In this document: positions 1-13,243 of the stretch, one piece after another
Position numbering within the stretch: the first letter of the stretch is position 1
Layout of the letters: each line of letters opens with the position of its first letter
Origin: Buxus sempervirens
Lineage: Eukaryota; Streptophyta; Magnoliopsida; Buxales; Buxaceae
DNA: 64,000 bases
Direction: 5' to 3'
Assembly: GCA_947561395.2 (NCBI GenBank)
Contig: OX387186.1
Location: 48,441,220 to 48,505,219 of the forward strand
Notes under the pieces: generated by a model
What the model saw: the letters and a program-made list of their open reading frames with translations, nothing else
Database searches by the model: none
Told to the model about the DNA's origin: nothing
Translations under genes and position numbers: made by a program

Positions 1-1361
1 GAATTCTAAGAAGCTCCAAGAGAAGAGAAAGAACTCCTGCTGCCTGCCTGCTCAATCCAGGTAAGTCCCCTATCCCTTTTTATTTTCTGTCTTCAATTCT
101 AGATGTAATAGGATCATCTCTATTGCTGTAGAATAAGGCCATATCTGTTTTTGTATTCCTAAACCTGCCTCCAAGTACCTCAAGGGTCTCTCTAGCCGTA
201 AAACGTGAAGAGAGAACTAGGGGAAAGGGGAACAGGTGGATCCCTAGAATATAACCCCATATCTGTTTTTTTGTTTTTTTCATAGAATAAGGCCTGTGAT
301 TGTGTTTGTGTAACCAAACCTATCTCCAAGTACCTCAAGAGTCTCTCTAGCCGTAAAACGTGAAGAGAGAACTAAGGGAAAAAATAACAGGTGGATCCGT
401 AGGGTAGACCCCCCATATGCTCTAATTTGTGAGATGTGGCTATTTTGAATATCCTGATCATGTTTAAATGCTTTTTATGATATATCTGAATGAATAACAT
501 GAATCTATGATGTTTATAGCATGAGATCCCCTATTTTTGATAAAATTTGGATTTTTGCCACTTTTGCACCTACAGCACTGTTTTCGTGATTTTTGTGGTT
601 TTAGGCTAGGATCTTGGATTTATCATGATCAATATGGTAGATCTGAATCCAGAAGCCTGAAAATAAATTCTATGGTTTCATGATGTTGTTTTTAAATCGT
701 TTTTCATTATTGAGAGAAGACCCTACGGTCTAAATTCTCCCCTTTTTATGTTTTTCATCAACGTGGGTATTTTTGGTTTTTATTTTCAGATTTAATGTGA
801 AATTTGGGCTTTATCTATGTCCTGGACTATTCAAGTTCAATTTTGAAATATTTTATAAAAATCATATTTTTCTAGATTTCTAGAATTTTGACTTGAAGCC
901 AGATTTTTGGATTTTTCACTTTAAATTGATTTTATTTGATTTTATCTCAAATTTATTTTGATCATGAAACCCTAGGAATGGTATGATCATATTTGATAGT
1001 TCTGGATCAATCAGAAAATTCATATAAAAAAATCATATATTTTTATCTTCTTTTTTGTGATTTTTCATGATTTTATAGCAAGCTTTTTCCTTTATTTTAA
1101 ACATGAACAAATACCTGGCAACCACCTTGTGTGGATGAATAGGGGTGCCTAACACCTTCCCCTATTCATAACTTAATCCCCTTACCCATCTCTGGTTGTT
1201 TTTTTTAGGAGGGATATTTTGCCCTAAAATTTGCCTTTTGTGCTTATTTAATATTTTGGTGTCCATTCACACCTAAATTGAATGGTGGCGACTCTTTGTT
1301 TTATTTAATCCCATGTGATGATTGAGGAAATCATTAGATTTATTTTTTCTCATGTCTCACA
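1..1361 (+). repeat. 5' LTR (3'-most 1361 bp)
   Basis: It matches 13712-15072 almost base for base. The U3 part and TATA box lie before the window. It ends in ...TCTCACA at 1361, two bases before the primer binding site. A strong splice-donor consensus CAG|GTAAGT lies at 58-66. Confidence 0.95.
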
Positions 1362-1363
1362 AC

Positions 1364-1381
1364 TGGCGACTCTGCTGGGGA
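1364..1381 (+). other. Primer binding site, tRNA-Arg type
   Basis: TGGCGACTCTGCTGGGGA follows the LTR end by two bases. It is the form known from Tat/Ogre elements, complementary to the 3' end of a tRNA-Arg. Confidence 0.85.
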
Positions 1382-2809
1382 CTTGTGGATTTCAGCCTTT
1401 AGGTGTTTTTGTTCATGTTTTGATTTTTTGATTTGCTTGCTATTTTGTGTTCTTAAGCATGTTGAGTATGTTTTAAATCTGAATTATTGCTTAGGAATTC
1501 ATGGGGGTAGAAACATGCTTAATTTTGATTTATAGGATTGTTTCTACAAACATGCGTAGGGGAGGTCCGTTTTGCTGAACCATGCTTATTTCTTGCTATA
1601 TTTTTAGGATAGCATGTTTTAATTTTAAGCATGATCTCCATGATGATTTTGGGTGTATAACATGATCATATGTTTGCATGATGGATGATTTTTTTTTTTG
1701 AGCATGTTTTGGGTGCTATAGGATTGCTTTATTTACTTGTTTATTTTAAATATGCTTTCCTATTATGCCTTGGTTTGTTTATGCATGGCTGCGAAAGGAG
1801 TGGCAAGGGTTTGGGACGTTGTGAATGTAACCTATGTTTACAATGCACTGTGCACCTTTTATTTTTTACACGGCCTACCCTTAACCTATAGGAAGTTGAA
1901 CCCGAATGTGTGTAGCTTGGCGCAACGAGGTCGATACTTCGGAAAGCGAAAGTGAAAACATTCACCTTAGAACTTTGAGCTAATGATGTGATGATAATGT
2001 GGATCTGGGATTCTGGTCATCACTAGGCTTGAGTGCTAATTTGCCATTAAGCCAAAACCCAAAACCCCTACGCTTGAAGGTGGAGTTACACGTTTTTGGC
2101 TAAAGTACACAATTACGTGGGAATACGGGTTTGTATGATTGTGGGAAGGCCGTGTGCATGGCTTACAAACCAGGGCATAATGCGGATGCTATATTCAAGG
2201 TAAACAAGGTAACAAGGTAATCCTATTGTTTTACATTATTTTCATGTCATAGGGGTGTCATGGTACCCATGGGTTTGGGATAAAATTGGTCCCAAAATAT
2301 GCATATTTTCTAAAAGTTGGTGCAGCCCATAGGAAGAGTTTCTAACTCTGTTTAGAATCAATCCTACCCTATGTACACACAAGAGGCAACAAAAGGGTAT
2401 CAAATTCTTGAGTATGATGTCAATTTGGAGGGTACATGTGCCCTCCTAAGCATGTGTTTTAACAAAAAGGCCAAAGTCCACTTTGGGACAGTTTAGAAGC
2501 TCTGCAATGGGTGAACCGTACGTTTGGATGAACAATGAAAGTGACCAAACCATGTAAAAACTGAACAGGGTTCCGTAAGACCGCATTTAGTACACGGGCT
2601 GGGCTTGCCCGTATTCGTTATACGGGCTAGGCTCGCCCGTGTTTTCCATACGGTCACAACTTGCTCGTAATTTGAATACGGGCAGGCCTGAACCGTACTG
2701 TGTATACGGTTTTCTCGGAATATTCAACTTTAATCAGTTTTTCCCACTAAAATCTTCATTTAACCTTTAAATAATGATAAAGGGAAACAAGTTTGAATAA
2801 AATGCTTCA

Positions 2810-2812
<3 letters not shown>

Positions 2813-2858
<46 letters not shown>
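2813..2858. repeat. (AT)n microsatellite
   Basis: An uninterrupted AT dinucleotide run in the element leader, followed by an A-rich stretch. Confidence 0.97.
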
Positions 2859-2864
<6 letters not shown>

Positions 2865-2895
2865 AAAAGAAGAAAAAAATAGAGAAAGGTTCCTT

Positions 2896-3630
2896 GGGCT
2901 TCTGAAAGCCTTTGAATTTCAGACTTTTTCAAAACTCTTGAGCCTCTGAAAGCCTTTGAATTTCAGATTTTTCAAAAAATCCTGGGCCTCTGAAAACCTT
3001 TGAATTTCAGACTTTTTCTCAAAAATCCCTGGGCCTCTGAAAGCCTTTGAATTTCAGACTTTTTCTCAAAAAACCCCGGGCCTCTGAAAGCCTTTGAATT
3101 TCAGACTTTTTCTCAAAAAACTCCGGGCCTCTGAAAGCCTTTGAATTTCAGAACTTTTGGGCCTCTGAAAGCCTTTGAATTTCAGACCTTTTTCTTTTGG
3201 GCCTCTGAAAGCCTTTGAATTTCAGAACTTTTGGGCCTCTGAAAGCCTTTGAATTTCAGACCTTTTTCTTTTGGGCCTCTGAAAGCCTTTGAATTTCAGA
3301 ACTTTTGGGCCTCTGAAAGCCTTTGAATTTCAGACCTTTTTCTTTTGGGGCCTCTAAAAGCCTTTGAATTTCAGAACTTTTGGGCCTCTAAAAGCCTTTG
3401 AATTTCAGACCTTTTTCTTTTGGGCCTCTGAAAGCCTTTGAATTTCAGAACTTTTGGGCCTCTGAAAGCCTTTGAATTTCAGACTTTTATCAAAAATCCT
3501 TGGGCCTCTGAAAGCCTCTGAATTTCAGACCTTTTCCAAAAATATCCCTGGGCTTTTGAAACCCTTTGAATTTCAGACCTTTTTTCAAAAACCCCCCGGG
3601 CCTCTGAAAGCCTTTGAATTTCAGATCTTT
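2896..3630. repeat. Tandem repeat array with hairpin cores
   Basis: About 17 copies of a unit centred on CTGAAAGCCTTTGAATTTCAG, separated by T-rich spacers. In the middle (about 3135-3475) 34-bp and 40-bp units alternate as a 74-bp dimer. The core is itself an inverted repeat (CTGAAA / TTTCAG), so the transcript could form a row of identical small hairpins. Copies vary by single bases and spacer length. Confidence 0.93.
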
Positions 3631-3919
3631 CTCTCTTTTGTGGGACCTGTTGGAAGCCCTAGAATATTCCAACAATTCAATTCAAAAAAAAAAAGTAAAA
3701 GAAAATAAAAAGAAATAAAATAAAAATAAAAAAATAAAAAAAAAGAAAAAAGAAGCAAATAAAGAAAAATCCAAACTCGTGTTCACCCAGCTTGCACATA
3801 GGCATTCTTAGGCATGTGAATGAGATTAATTGAGCATTGATATCTTTTCCTTTATCTTGTATCCAGGTATAAATACACTTGCAATCATAGCTCCTGTAAC
3901 CAGATCAAGAGCTCGAGCC

Positions 3920-6900
3920 ATGAATCCCGTTGAAGATGAAGTTGATGCTCCTCATCCAGATGTTGTTCTACTCCAAGAACAAGTGGCAGGACTAGCCCGA
4001 ATGCTAGAGAACATACTGTCAGTACAGGCCCAACAAATGCAGGCCCAACAAATGCAGGCCCAGAACTAGGCATCCACATCCAACCCTGCACCTCCACCCC
4101 AAGTCAATGTTCCACCTCCAGTGCAACCAACTCCTGAACCCGTCTATGAACCCACCCCTGAACCTATACTGACCAGGGATGAGACAGCTGAATCAAAGAA
4201 GGCTAAGGAAAAGGAAAGGATAAGGGAAGAGGTTGAAAGAAAGTTCATGCATAAGCTAGAAATGATCCAAGATGAACTAAGGGAAGTCAAAGGGGTAAAC
4301 AACTTTGGAGGCACCAATTTTGAAGACCTGTGCCTATACCCCAATGTTAACCTGCCGGCCAAGTTTAAGTGCCCAGACTTGGACAAGTACGATGGCACTG
4401 GTTGCCCCATGAGCCACCTAAAGTTGTATTGCTGTGCCCTATGCCAGTTTGGGCAGGATGAGGGTATCTTGATCCAACTTTTCCAAAGGAGCCTGACTGG
4501 AACCGCATTAAGATGGTTCGCCACTCTGGACCATGGAAAGATCAAAAGATGGAAGGACCTAGCCGATGCCTTCCTGGCTCAATACCGGTTCAATTAAGAG
4601 ATCATGCCAGATAGGTACGACGTCATGAGAATGAGCAAAGGAAGGGAAGAGACTGTAAGGCAATATGCCAAGATGTGGAGGGAGACGGCCTCCCAGGTCA
4701 GGCCACCCATGCTAGAACAGGAAATGATTTCTACTTTCATAAGCACTTTGGGTCAACCATTCTACAGCCACTTGGTGGGTCAGACCACCACTAATTTTGC
4801 AGCTTTGGTTCAGGTGGCTGACCGAATTGAGGATGGAATAAGGTCAGGTAAGATAATTGACCACTCTGCCATGGTTAGCCAGCAGGACCCCAACCTAAAG
4901 AAAGGAAGCGGGACAAAAAAGAATGGGAACAAGAAGGAGGGTGAGGTAAACATGGTACAGCCACCATCTGGCCCTAACAAGCCCATACAAATCAACGTAC
5001 CCGCTCATTTTCCTACTCCATCTCCACCTACCCAGGCCCCCATGAGGGTTAATGTTCCAGCAGCACCTTCAGACCAAAAAAGGGTTTTTACCAAAGAGGA
5101 AAAGGACGCCTATTTTGCAGCAAGGAGAAATAGGGTTTTCACCCCTATTCCAATGACTCCTTCTCAATTGCTGCCCACTTTATTGCAAAGAGGGTATATC
5201 ACCTTAAGAGAACCTAATCCGAATGCATCTAAGGGGAGAAATTTTGACCCCTCCACCACTTGTGATTACCATATGGGTGCACCGGGGCACCCTACAGACA
5301 AGTGCTGGCCTTTGAAACATGCCATTCAGGATTTACTGGACCAAAATACCCTGTCTTTCAATACAGGGGCTCCCAATCCTCCAAGAACCGATATTGGACA
5401 AAACCCACTGCCTCAGCATCACGGGGCAGGCCCATCTAATGTCATAGGAATCATCTCTTCTGACAAAATAGCCTTTGACCCATCTCAATTAATTGCTCCC
5501 ATAGGGACAACGGTCAAAGTATATTTTGACAGAAAAAGTGAAGGCAAAGAAATAAATATGATTTCAAAGGGGAATGATAGTGCTGCAAAGAACATTAGCT
5601 CATCTTTGGACCGGGTCTCATCCCTCATGGCCCAGATGAACATCACCAAGCCACCTTTGGTCATTAATTGCAATCCATCCACTTTTACTCCGCCCATTCA
5701 GTCTAAGCCACCATTGGTCATAAATTGTGACCCCCTTAGTGCATCAGTCACTTCTGCAAACCCCCAACCAAAACAACTTCCTCCATTGGTTGTTAATGTT
5801 CCTATTACTCAGACTTCCATCGCCAAGCCCAAACTTCCCCCATTGGTGGTGAACGTCCCCAAGCCTTCCTACATTGAATCGGCTGTACCATGGAGCTACA
5901 GTGAGACATTTACCACTACATGCCCTGCAGCTGAAGGCAAGGAAGAAGTAAACCTCATGATGAGGTCAGGAAAGTGTGTAGGGGTGGAAGAAAAACAGAA
6001 AGAAACAGAGAAGGATAAAGAAGAAGAAAAAAATAAAGGCAAGGCCAAAGTAGGGGAAGAGGCCCCTCAGGTAACTAACAGTGAGGCTGCTGACCTCATG
6101 AAGGTAATAAAAAAGAGTGAGTTCAATGTCATCGAGCAATTGAACAAAGTCCCTGCCCAGATCTCAATTCTGGGACTATTGTTAAATTCTGAAAAACATA
6201 GGGACTCCTTTTTAAGGATACTCCAGGGGGCCCATGTGCCTAAAAACATTGAACCAGACCAACTAGGCCGGATGGTTGGTCAAATTTTATCCCATAACGT
6301 CATAACCTTTTCTGAGACTGAAATCAGTCCAGCAGGGTACCATCATGTTGACCCATTGCATATTGCTGTGCTCAGTAAAGGTTGCATGATAGCCCGGGTC
6401 TTGATTGATAATAGGTCAGCCCTCAATGTCTGCCCGTTAGTAACCTTTGTTAAGCTCAATCTGGAGCGAAACAAAATAAAGCAAAATGGAAGAATTATAA
6501 GAGCATTTGACAGCTCTAAGACACACTCCCTAGGGGAGGTTGAACTGCCGGTCACAATTGGACCGTACATTTTCAACATCATATTTGAGGTGATGGATAT
6601 ACCTGCGGCTTTCAACCTACTCCTAGGAAGGCCGTGGATTCATACGGCTAGGGCCATACCATCTACCCTCCACCAGAGAGTCAAATACATTAGAGGGCAA
6701 AAGGTGATTACCGTCCTTGCGGAAAATTTGGTTCCCCCCATGTGGTCCCCTGATGTACCCTGTATTAACACGGAAATGACAGCAGATAAGATGGCATTTC
6801 ACTCTTTTCAATTCGAAGCTGTGAATTATATACCTGGGGGGTATCAGGAAAAAGAAGGAAAATTGACCTGTGCTGAAAAAATGGTCAAGAATGTACTAGA

Positions 6901-7552
6901 AAAGTACAACTTTCACCCTGGAAAAGGTCTGGGGGTTAACCTACAAGGAAGGATAGAACCAGTACAGGTTAAGAAGATGGTTCACAGAGTAGGATTGGGG
7001 TCCAAGCCAAGGAAATGGAAAAGTCAGGGGCAGATAGAAGCTATGAAATTCCCGCACATCAGGGAAACTTTTCCTAAGCTGTCTCACATGATTCAGCTGT
7101 CTCCTCCTGAGGATCAGTCCAAACCTCCATACTACAATATCAACCCATTCCAGAAACCCAAACCCTCCACCATACAACCATATGTTCCACCTCCACCTCC
7201 ACAAGCATTTGGTGGGCCTGGGCCACAGGCAGAACAGGAGCAGGACTTTTCTGAGGACGTAGGGGCATTCTTTGCCATGACAGAAGGCGACCAAGAAAAA
7301 GTAGCAGAGGAGCTACCTTTTATTGATTGGGCTGCAGTAGAAGTTCCATCTGGAACTGGCCCTACCGAAGAAGCAGGCAATGCAACTCACCCAGTACTGG
7401 TGATCTCAGATGCAGACCCTGAGCTTGAGGAGCAGGCTTGTATCCCTGCCCCAGATTCTTTCATTCTGAATAATTGGGAGGAAACTCCCCTTACTTTTGA
7501 AGCCGCGTTTGTTTGGCAAACAGACATGGCTTCCAAAAAAAAACTCCATTAG
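3920..7552 (+). pseudogene. gag-pro: gag-protease region of Tat element, broken
   Basis: The likely start is ATG 3920, just after an Arg-rich stretch in the same frame. That frame is interrupted by TAG at 4067-4069 and TAA at 4595-4597, then stays open to 7552. The gag core (about 4370-4850) has the usual YDG, F...L.G.A..W and long amphipathic segments. A C-x2-H...GH...C cluster at about 5262-5320 is a zinc-knuckle-like motif. The aspartic protease lies around 6390-6640; its active site reads Asp-Asn-Arg-Ser-Ala (Asp codon 6407-6409) where the family has Gly in place of Arg. A G-patch-like segment (GKGLG...QG) lies at about 6890-7000. Function would be particle assembly and polyprotein cleavage; this copy should give neither. 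The A-run at 7535-7543 near the end marks the passage into pol one frame back. Confidence 0.85.
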
Positions 7553-10500
7553 TGGAATGCCCTTTTCCTGAAGGTTTTAATGAGCCTTCGTCTTCAGGGA
7601 AAGATTTTGTAGAAGGCTCTCAAATAACACAAAAAGATTTTTCAATTTTTTCTAGAAAAGATAAAGTTTTCAAAAAGGTCCAAACCATTTATGAACCATA
7701 TAAGCAAACGGAATTGGATCAGGATGAGTATGACTTCGACCTTGAGCTCGACTTTGACCTAATGGGGGTGGAAGAAGAGACCGAGGACAAAGAAGACGAC
7801 GTTCCAAAAGAAATCACATATCAATTAGAGCGTCATGAAAAGGGGGTCCAACCCAATATTGAAGAGACCATATCTATCAACCTAGGGACCGAAGATGACC
7901 CAAAAATAGTGAAGATTGGGGTATGCCTATCTGAGGTACAGCGGGATGAAATGATACGATTTTTGGCTGATTATGAAGATGTGTTTGCATGGTCGTATCG
8001 GGACATGCCGGGGTTAGACACAGATATGGTGGTGCACAGGCTACCCATTCTACCAGATGCAAAGCCAGTTAAGCAGAAACTGAGAAGGTTAAAACCTGAA
8101 TGGACATTGAAGGTTAAAGATGAAGTGGTTAAGCAATTCCAAGCTGGATTCTTAGCAGTGTCCACATACCCCGAATGGCTTGCAAATATAGTGCCAGTAC
8201 CAAAGAAGGATGGAAAGGTCAGAATGTGCGTAGATTATAGAGATTTGAATAAGGCAAGTCCAAAGGATGATTTTCCACTTCCACACATAGACATCTTGGT
8301 GAATAACACCGCTGTACATAGTCTATTCTCATTCATGGATGGGTTTTCTGGGTATAATCAGATTAAGATGGCTAAGGAAGACCAAGAGAAGACAGCCTTT
8401 ATCACCCCTTGGGGTACCTTCCACTACACTGTCATGCCATTTGGACTTAAGAACGCTGGGGCAACCTACCAGAGGGCCATGACAGCCTTATTCCATGATA
8501 TGATCCATAAGGAGATGGAGGTCTATGTGGATGATATGATAGCCAAATCATGTGAAGAAGAAGACCACTTGATCAACTTGAAGAAAGTATTTGACCGGCT
8601 TAGGAAATACAATCTAAGGCTTAACCCTGCGAAATGTGTATTTGGGGCTACATCGGGAAAATTGTTGGGCTTTATAGTAAGCAGGAAGGGAATTGAGATT
8701 GACCCAGCTAAAGCCAGAGCCATCATTGAAATGCCATCACCTAGAACCGAGAGGGAAGTTCGTGGTTTTCTTGGAAGGATTCAGTATATAAGCCGGTTCA
8801 TAGCACAGCTCACCGCTATCTGTGAACCAATTTTCAAACTTCTAAGAAAGAATAACCCGACAGTCTGGAATGATGATTGCCAAGAAGCCTTTGACACAAT
8901 AAAGGAATACTTATTGAACCCACCTGTGCTAGTACCACCCACTCCAGGAAGGCCATTGATTTTATACTTGTCAGTTTTGGAGACATCAATGGGGTGTGTC
9001 TTAGGACAGCATGACGATACAGGTAGAAAGGAGAGGGCGATTTACTACTTAAGCAAGAAGTTTACAGAATATGAAGCAAAGTATTCCCCTTTGGAAAAGA
9101 CTTGTTGTGCTTTAGTGTGGGCAACTCAAAGACTAAGGCACTATTTCCTTAGTCACGCTACATTATTGATATCCCGAATGGACCCTTTGAAGTATTTATT
9201 TGAAAAACCGGCAGAACAGCAAAGTGGCAGTTGTTACTCTCTGAATTTGACCTCACCTATATCACACAAAAGGCCATTAAGGGTCAAGCCATTGCAGATC
9301 ACTTGGCTGCACACCCTTTACCAGAATACCACCCCTTAAAGACCAACTTCCCTGATGAGGCAATCCTGTTTGCTGAAGAGGAAGAAGGTGAAAGCTCATC
9401 GCAAATGTTTTTTGATGGGGCCGCCAATATGAATGGAAATGGAATAGGGGCTGTTCTGATCAAGCCAGATGGGGCACATATCCCAATTGCAGTAAAGTTA
9501 AGGTTCCAATGCACGAACAATATAGCAGAGTATGAAGCATGCATAATTGGGTTGCAAGCTGCCTTAGACCATGAAGTAGAGGAACTTGACGTATATGGGG
9601 ATTCGAGTCTTATCATCTTCCAAACAACTGGTGAATGGAAAACCAAGGATCATAAATTGATTCCCTATCACCAGTATTTGGAAGAAATAAGCAATAAATT
9701 TACTCGAATTTCCTTCAATTATATGCCAAGGGCCAAAAATCAGTTTGCGGACGCTCTAGCAACATTGGCTTCAATGGTCAATATGCCAAAAGGTGTTGAT
9801 ATTAGACCATTAGAAATTGAAGTCAGGGATGAACCAGCTTACTGCCTTGTTCTAGAAGAAACCCCAGAAGAAGAAGTACCATGGTTTCAAGACATTAAGA
9901 ACTTCCTAAATGATCGGAGCTTGCCAGAAAATGTCACCTCTACAGAAAAAAGAACAATACAGAGGTTGGCAGGACAGTTCTTACTAAGTGGTGGTCAGTT
10001 GTACAAAATATCACACAATGATATACTACTCAGATGTGTTGCAAAGACTGAGTCAGAAAGGATAGTTGAAACGGTACATGGAGGAGTGTGTGGACCCCAT
10101 ATGAATGGGCATATGCTTGCCAAGAAGATTCTGCGATTGGGATATTACTGGTCAACTATGGAGCATGATTGCTATATGCACGTTAAAAGGTGTCATTTAT
10201 GCCAAGTGTACGCGGATAACAAGAATGCACCCCCAAGTGAATTACATAGTATGACATCTCCGTGGCCTTTTTCTATGTGGGGTATAGATGTCATTGGAAT
10301 GATCTCTCCAAAGGCATCAAATGGACACAGGTTTATACTTGTAGCAATTGATTACTTCACCAAGTGGGTAGAGGCAGCTTCATATGCAAACATTACGAGT
10401 AGCCATGTTCTTAAGTTTTTGAAGCACAACATCATTTGTCGCTATGGTTTGCCAAGTGCCATAGTAACAGACAATGCTTCAAACCTTAAGAACAAAGACA

Positions 10501-11130
10501 TGAGGAAGATGTGTGAACAATTTCAGATTACCCACCACAAGTCAGCGCCTTACAGACCAAAGATGAATGGGGCAGTGGAAGCAACGAATAAGAATATAAA
10601 GAAGATTATTCAGAAAATGGTAGTGAGTTTTAAAGATTGGCATGAAATGCTGCCACTTGCTCTACATGCTTACAGAACCTCAATACGGACTTCTACAGGG
10701 ACAACCCCATACTCCTTAGTCTATGGAATGGAAGCAGTTTTACCAGTGGAAGTGGAAATACCTTCACTAAGAGTGCTAATGGAAGCTGAATTAGAAGAAG
10801 CTGAATGGATACAATCAAGACATGATCAACTCAATTTAATAGAAGAAAAACGTTTGAAGGCACTTAGTCATGGCCAATTATATCGAAAGAGGATGGCCAG
10901 GGCTTACAATAAAAAGGTGAAGCCCAGAACTTTCCAAGAAGGAAATTTGGTATTAAAGAAGATTTTACCCTTTTTGGAAGATCCTCGGGGAAAATTCAAA
11001 CCAAATTGAGAAGGACCTTATGTGGTCAAGAAAGTCCTATCAGGGGGTGCTCTCATCTTAACAGAAATGGATGAGAAGGATTTTCCTGAGCCAATTAACT
11101 CTGATGTAGTAAAGAGATATTTTCCATGAA
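7513..11130 (+). pseudogene. pol: pol region: RT, RNase H, archaeal-type RNase H, integrase
   Basis: The first frame (to 9339) has a reverse transcriptase with YVDD at 8524-8535 and the fingers/palm motifs (MCVDYRDLN, MPFGLKNAGATYQ), followed by a standard Ty3-type RNase H. About 10 bases are missing near 9215, shifting the frame. The second frame (9231-11009) opens with a second RNase H of the archaeal type (FFDGAANMNGNG at about 9408, then D..L). The integrase follows, with an HHCC zinc finger (about 10074-10205) and catalytic Asp 10287, Asp 10470 and Glu 10578. A TGA at 11007-11009 stands where the family has Trp; similarity continues to a stop at about 11130. The catalytic residues are kept but no full-length Pol can be read. 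Confidence 0.88.
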
Positions 11131-13229
11131 TGAATATTACTAGGAAATGATCTGAGGCCATTGTTCTTTATATCCCAAAATTTGAATCCCTAGTCAAACC
11201 AATTTGAGCCTGTTCGTTTTTTTTGTTAAACCTAAACTGGACTTACAGCCTTATACTGGGGCAAAGCCAATAAAGGCAAGGCCAATAGGGGCAAAAAGAA
11301 AAAAAAATTTTTGAGAAAAAAGAGAGAAAAGAAAAAATAGGGGCAAATAAAAGCCAAATACAAAAGAAGAGGAATGGGATTGAATTCACCATGACTGTAA
11401 GTCCAGTTGACCCATTTTCACACTTAGAAAATTTTGAGCCTTTAATACCTTTTCTTTCATTAACCGAGCCTAGCCTTTGTTTCGTCCTATTATTAAGCCC
11501 TCGGTGATTTTAGTATATTCATTCAACTTTCAGAGTAAGATTGGTGATGACGGAATGCAGAAGCCGACCCTAGTGAAAACCGTAATTGGCGCTAGGGGCA
11601 ATATTGGCAAAAGAAAAAAAAAAAGAGAAAAGAATCAAAGGTTGAGTTGATCATGTGGTCTAAGGTTCAAATCAGCATGAGCACTGGAAACTGAGCAGAT
11701 TATCAGGGTCCATCATGAAGGTAGAATCATTAGGGGATGATTCTAAAGGTCACGGGGTAGACAAATTTGGTCTCTCCCTATTGCTTGGACTACCCTTTTC
11801 ATTATTCAACCTGATTTTAATTCCTTTAATTTTATGTGATTAAGTGTTTTGGATCAGCTTTCAAAAAAAAAAAAAAAAAACTATACTTTGGCCTATGATG
11901 AGAATCTATATCTTTTCATAAAACATTGGTTTTGCAAGCATTAGAGAATTCTGAGGCCACTAGTATAAAACCTATTTTCTTATGTTTGCATTTGCATTCT
12001 TCTATTAGGGTTTCTTTTTGGCAAAGGTCAAAAAAAAAAAAAAAAAAGAGAAAAAAAGAGAAAAAAAGAAAAAAAAAAGAAAAAAAAAATAAAAAAAGAA
12101 AAAAAAGAGGATCATCTCTGCTGAGGGGCAAATACTTCTTCAAACAATCAAAACCAGGGCATGCTCAGTGTCTTCTGGGTTTTCATTGGAATGAATTCCA
12201 ACATCTGGAAGAAGCAATCAAGCTTTAGTCTTTGAATTTGAAAGAAAAAAAAAGGCTTCGAAGCAATGGCATGTTTTCTTCATTAAACAAAGGTTCCCAA
12301 TTCTTCAATCATGAAGAAGGATTTTACTGAGGTAGCAAGAAGGCATGAAAGACAGATCATGGGTTGTACAGGCAGGAGATTAGATCAACAGATCATGATC
12401 CATCAATCAAGATGAGGGCATTCACTTGGGCAATTAAAAAGCATGAAGACAGGTTATGGGCAGTAAGGGCACATACATCGTTATTGAGAGAGCAAGAAGA
12501 TAAAGAAGCAAAAGCAAGTTGCAGAGTATTCAAGCACAGGTTTGGGCATCACATGGCACCCAGGTATATCAAATAAGAAAATCAATCAGGAAAATTCAAA
12601 AAGTGAAAAACATTAAAATCAATTGAGTTTGCAGTGGTCAATTTTAAATCCACATTGTTTTCAAAAATTGCTTGTCTCAGATTTCTTTTCATAGCCACGA
12701 GAGCTCCAAGAAATCTGAGATAAGGAAGATACGCCACCCCACTTCAAGCAGGGGTTTCATTGGTTATCTTCGAATCCATGTTTTTATCATTTCTTTGTTG
12801 GACCAAAGCAAGTTCAATTAATGAGATGTTTTTCAAATGTGTAATTTTGAGTTGTGTCTATTCTTTGCTGTTCATTGTGCTACAACTGCAGGCCACCCAG
12901 AAAAATTGTCTTTTTCATCATTTTCTCCACACTTTTCAGGAGATCAATGTTTATATTAGTTGTAAGTTGCAAGGATTGCCACCTTACCCACTTTTGTTTA
13001 AAAATTTTGTCTCAAATCTCACTTCATAGCCCACAAGTGCTCAGTGAGAGGAGAGAGGAGGATTTGGCCCTTAAGCTGAGGGACTTCTTAGCAAATCTTC
13101 CACAATCAATTCTTTTTTTCAAAAATCATCCATTTTCCTTGCAAAGTGCAATTGATTAGACAAAAATCTTAGAAAGTGCAATTGGTGGGTCTTTTTACTC
13201 TCTGCTTGTAATTGGTTTCAATTACCAGC
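11131..13229 (+). other. Non-coding 3' region between integrase and polypurine tract
   Basis: About 2.1 kb with A-rich runs (11296-11340, 11605-11630, 11863-11880, 12028-12112) and short repeats of a GGGCAAA/GCCAATA type. No domain was recognised; the A/G-run open frames are low-complexity artefacts. Such a spacer is common in Tat/Ogre elements. Confidence 0.6.
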
Positions 13230-13243
13230 AAAGAGGGGGCAGC
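13230..13243 (+). other. Polypurine tract
   Basis: A purine-rich run (AAAGAGGGGGCAGC) directly abuts the TGTAGACACC start of the 3' LTR and is the expected plus-strand primer. Confidence 0.85.

Larger units (their letters stand above)
1382..3919 (+). other. Long untranslated leader of the Tat element
   Basis: About 2.5 kb without a convincing gene. It includes the start of an inverted ACGGGC/GCCCGT cluster (2590-2700), an AT microsatellite, a CTGAAA...TTTCAG tandem array and an A-rich run (3685-3770). Short open frames here have no recognisable domains. A pyrimidine-rich tract followed by CAG at 3864-3866 could be a splice acceptor about 50 bases before the gag start. Confidence 0.7.

Noticed and set aside
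3472..3708. Open frames through the CTGAAA...TTTCAG array
   Set aside because: Products of the tandem repeat; both strands are open for the same reason.
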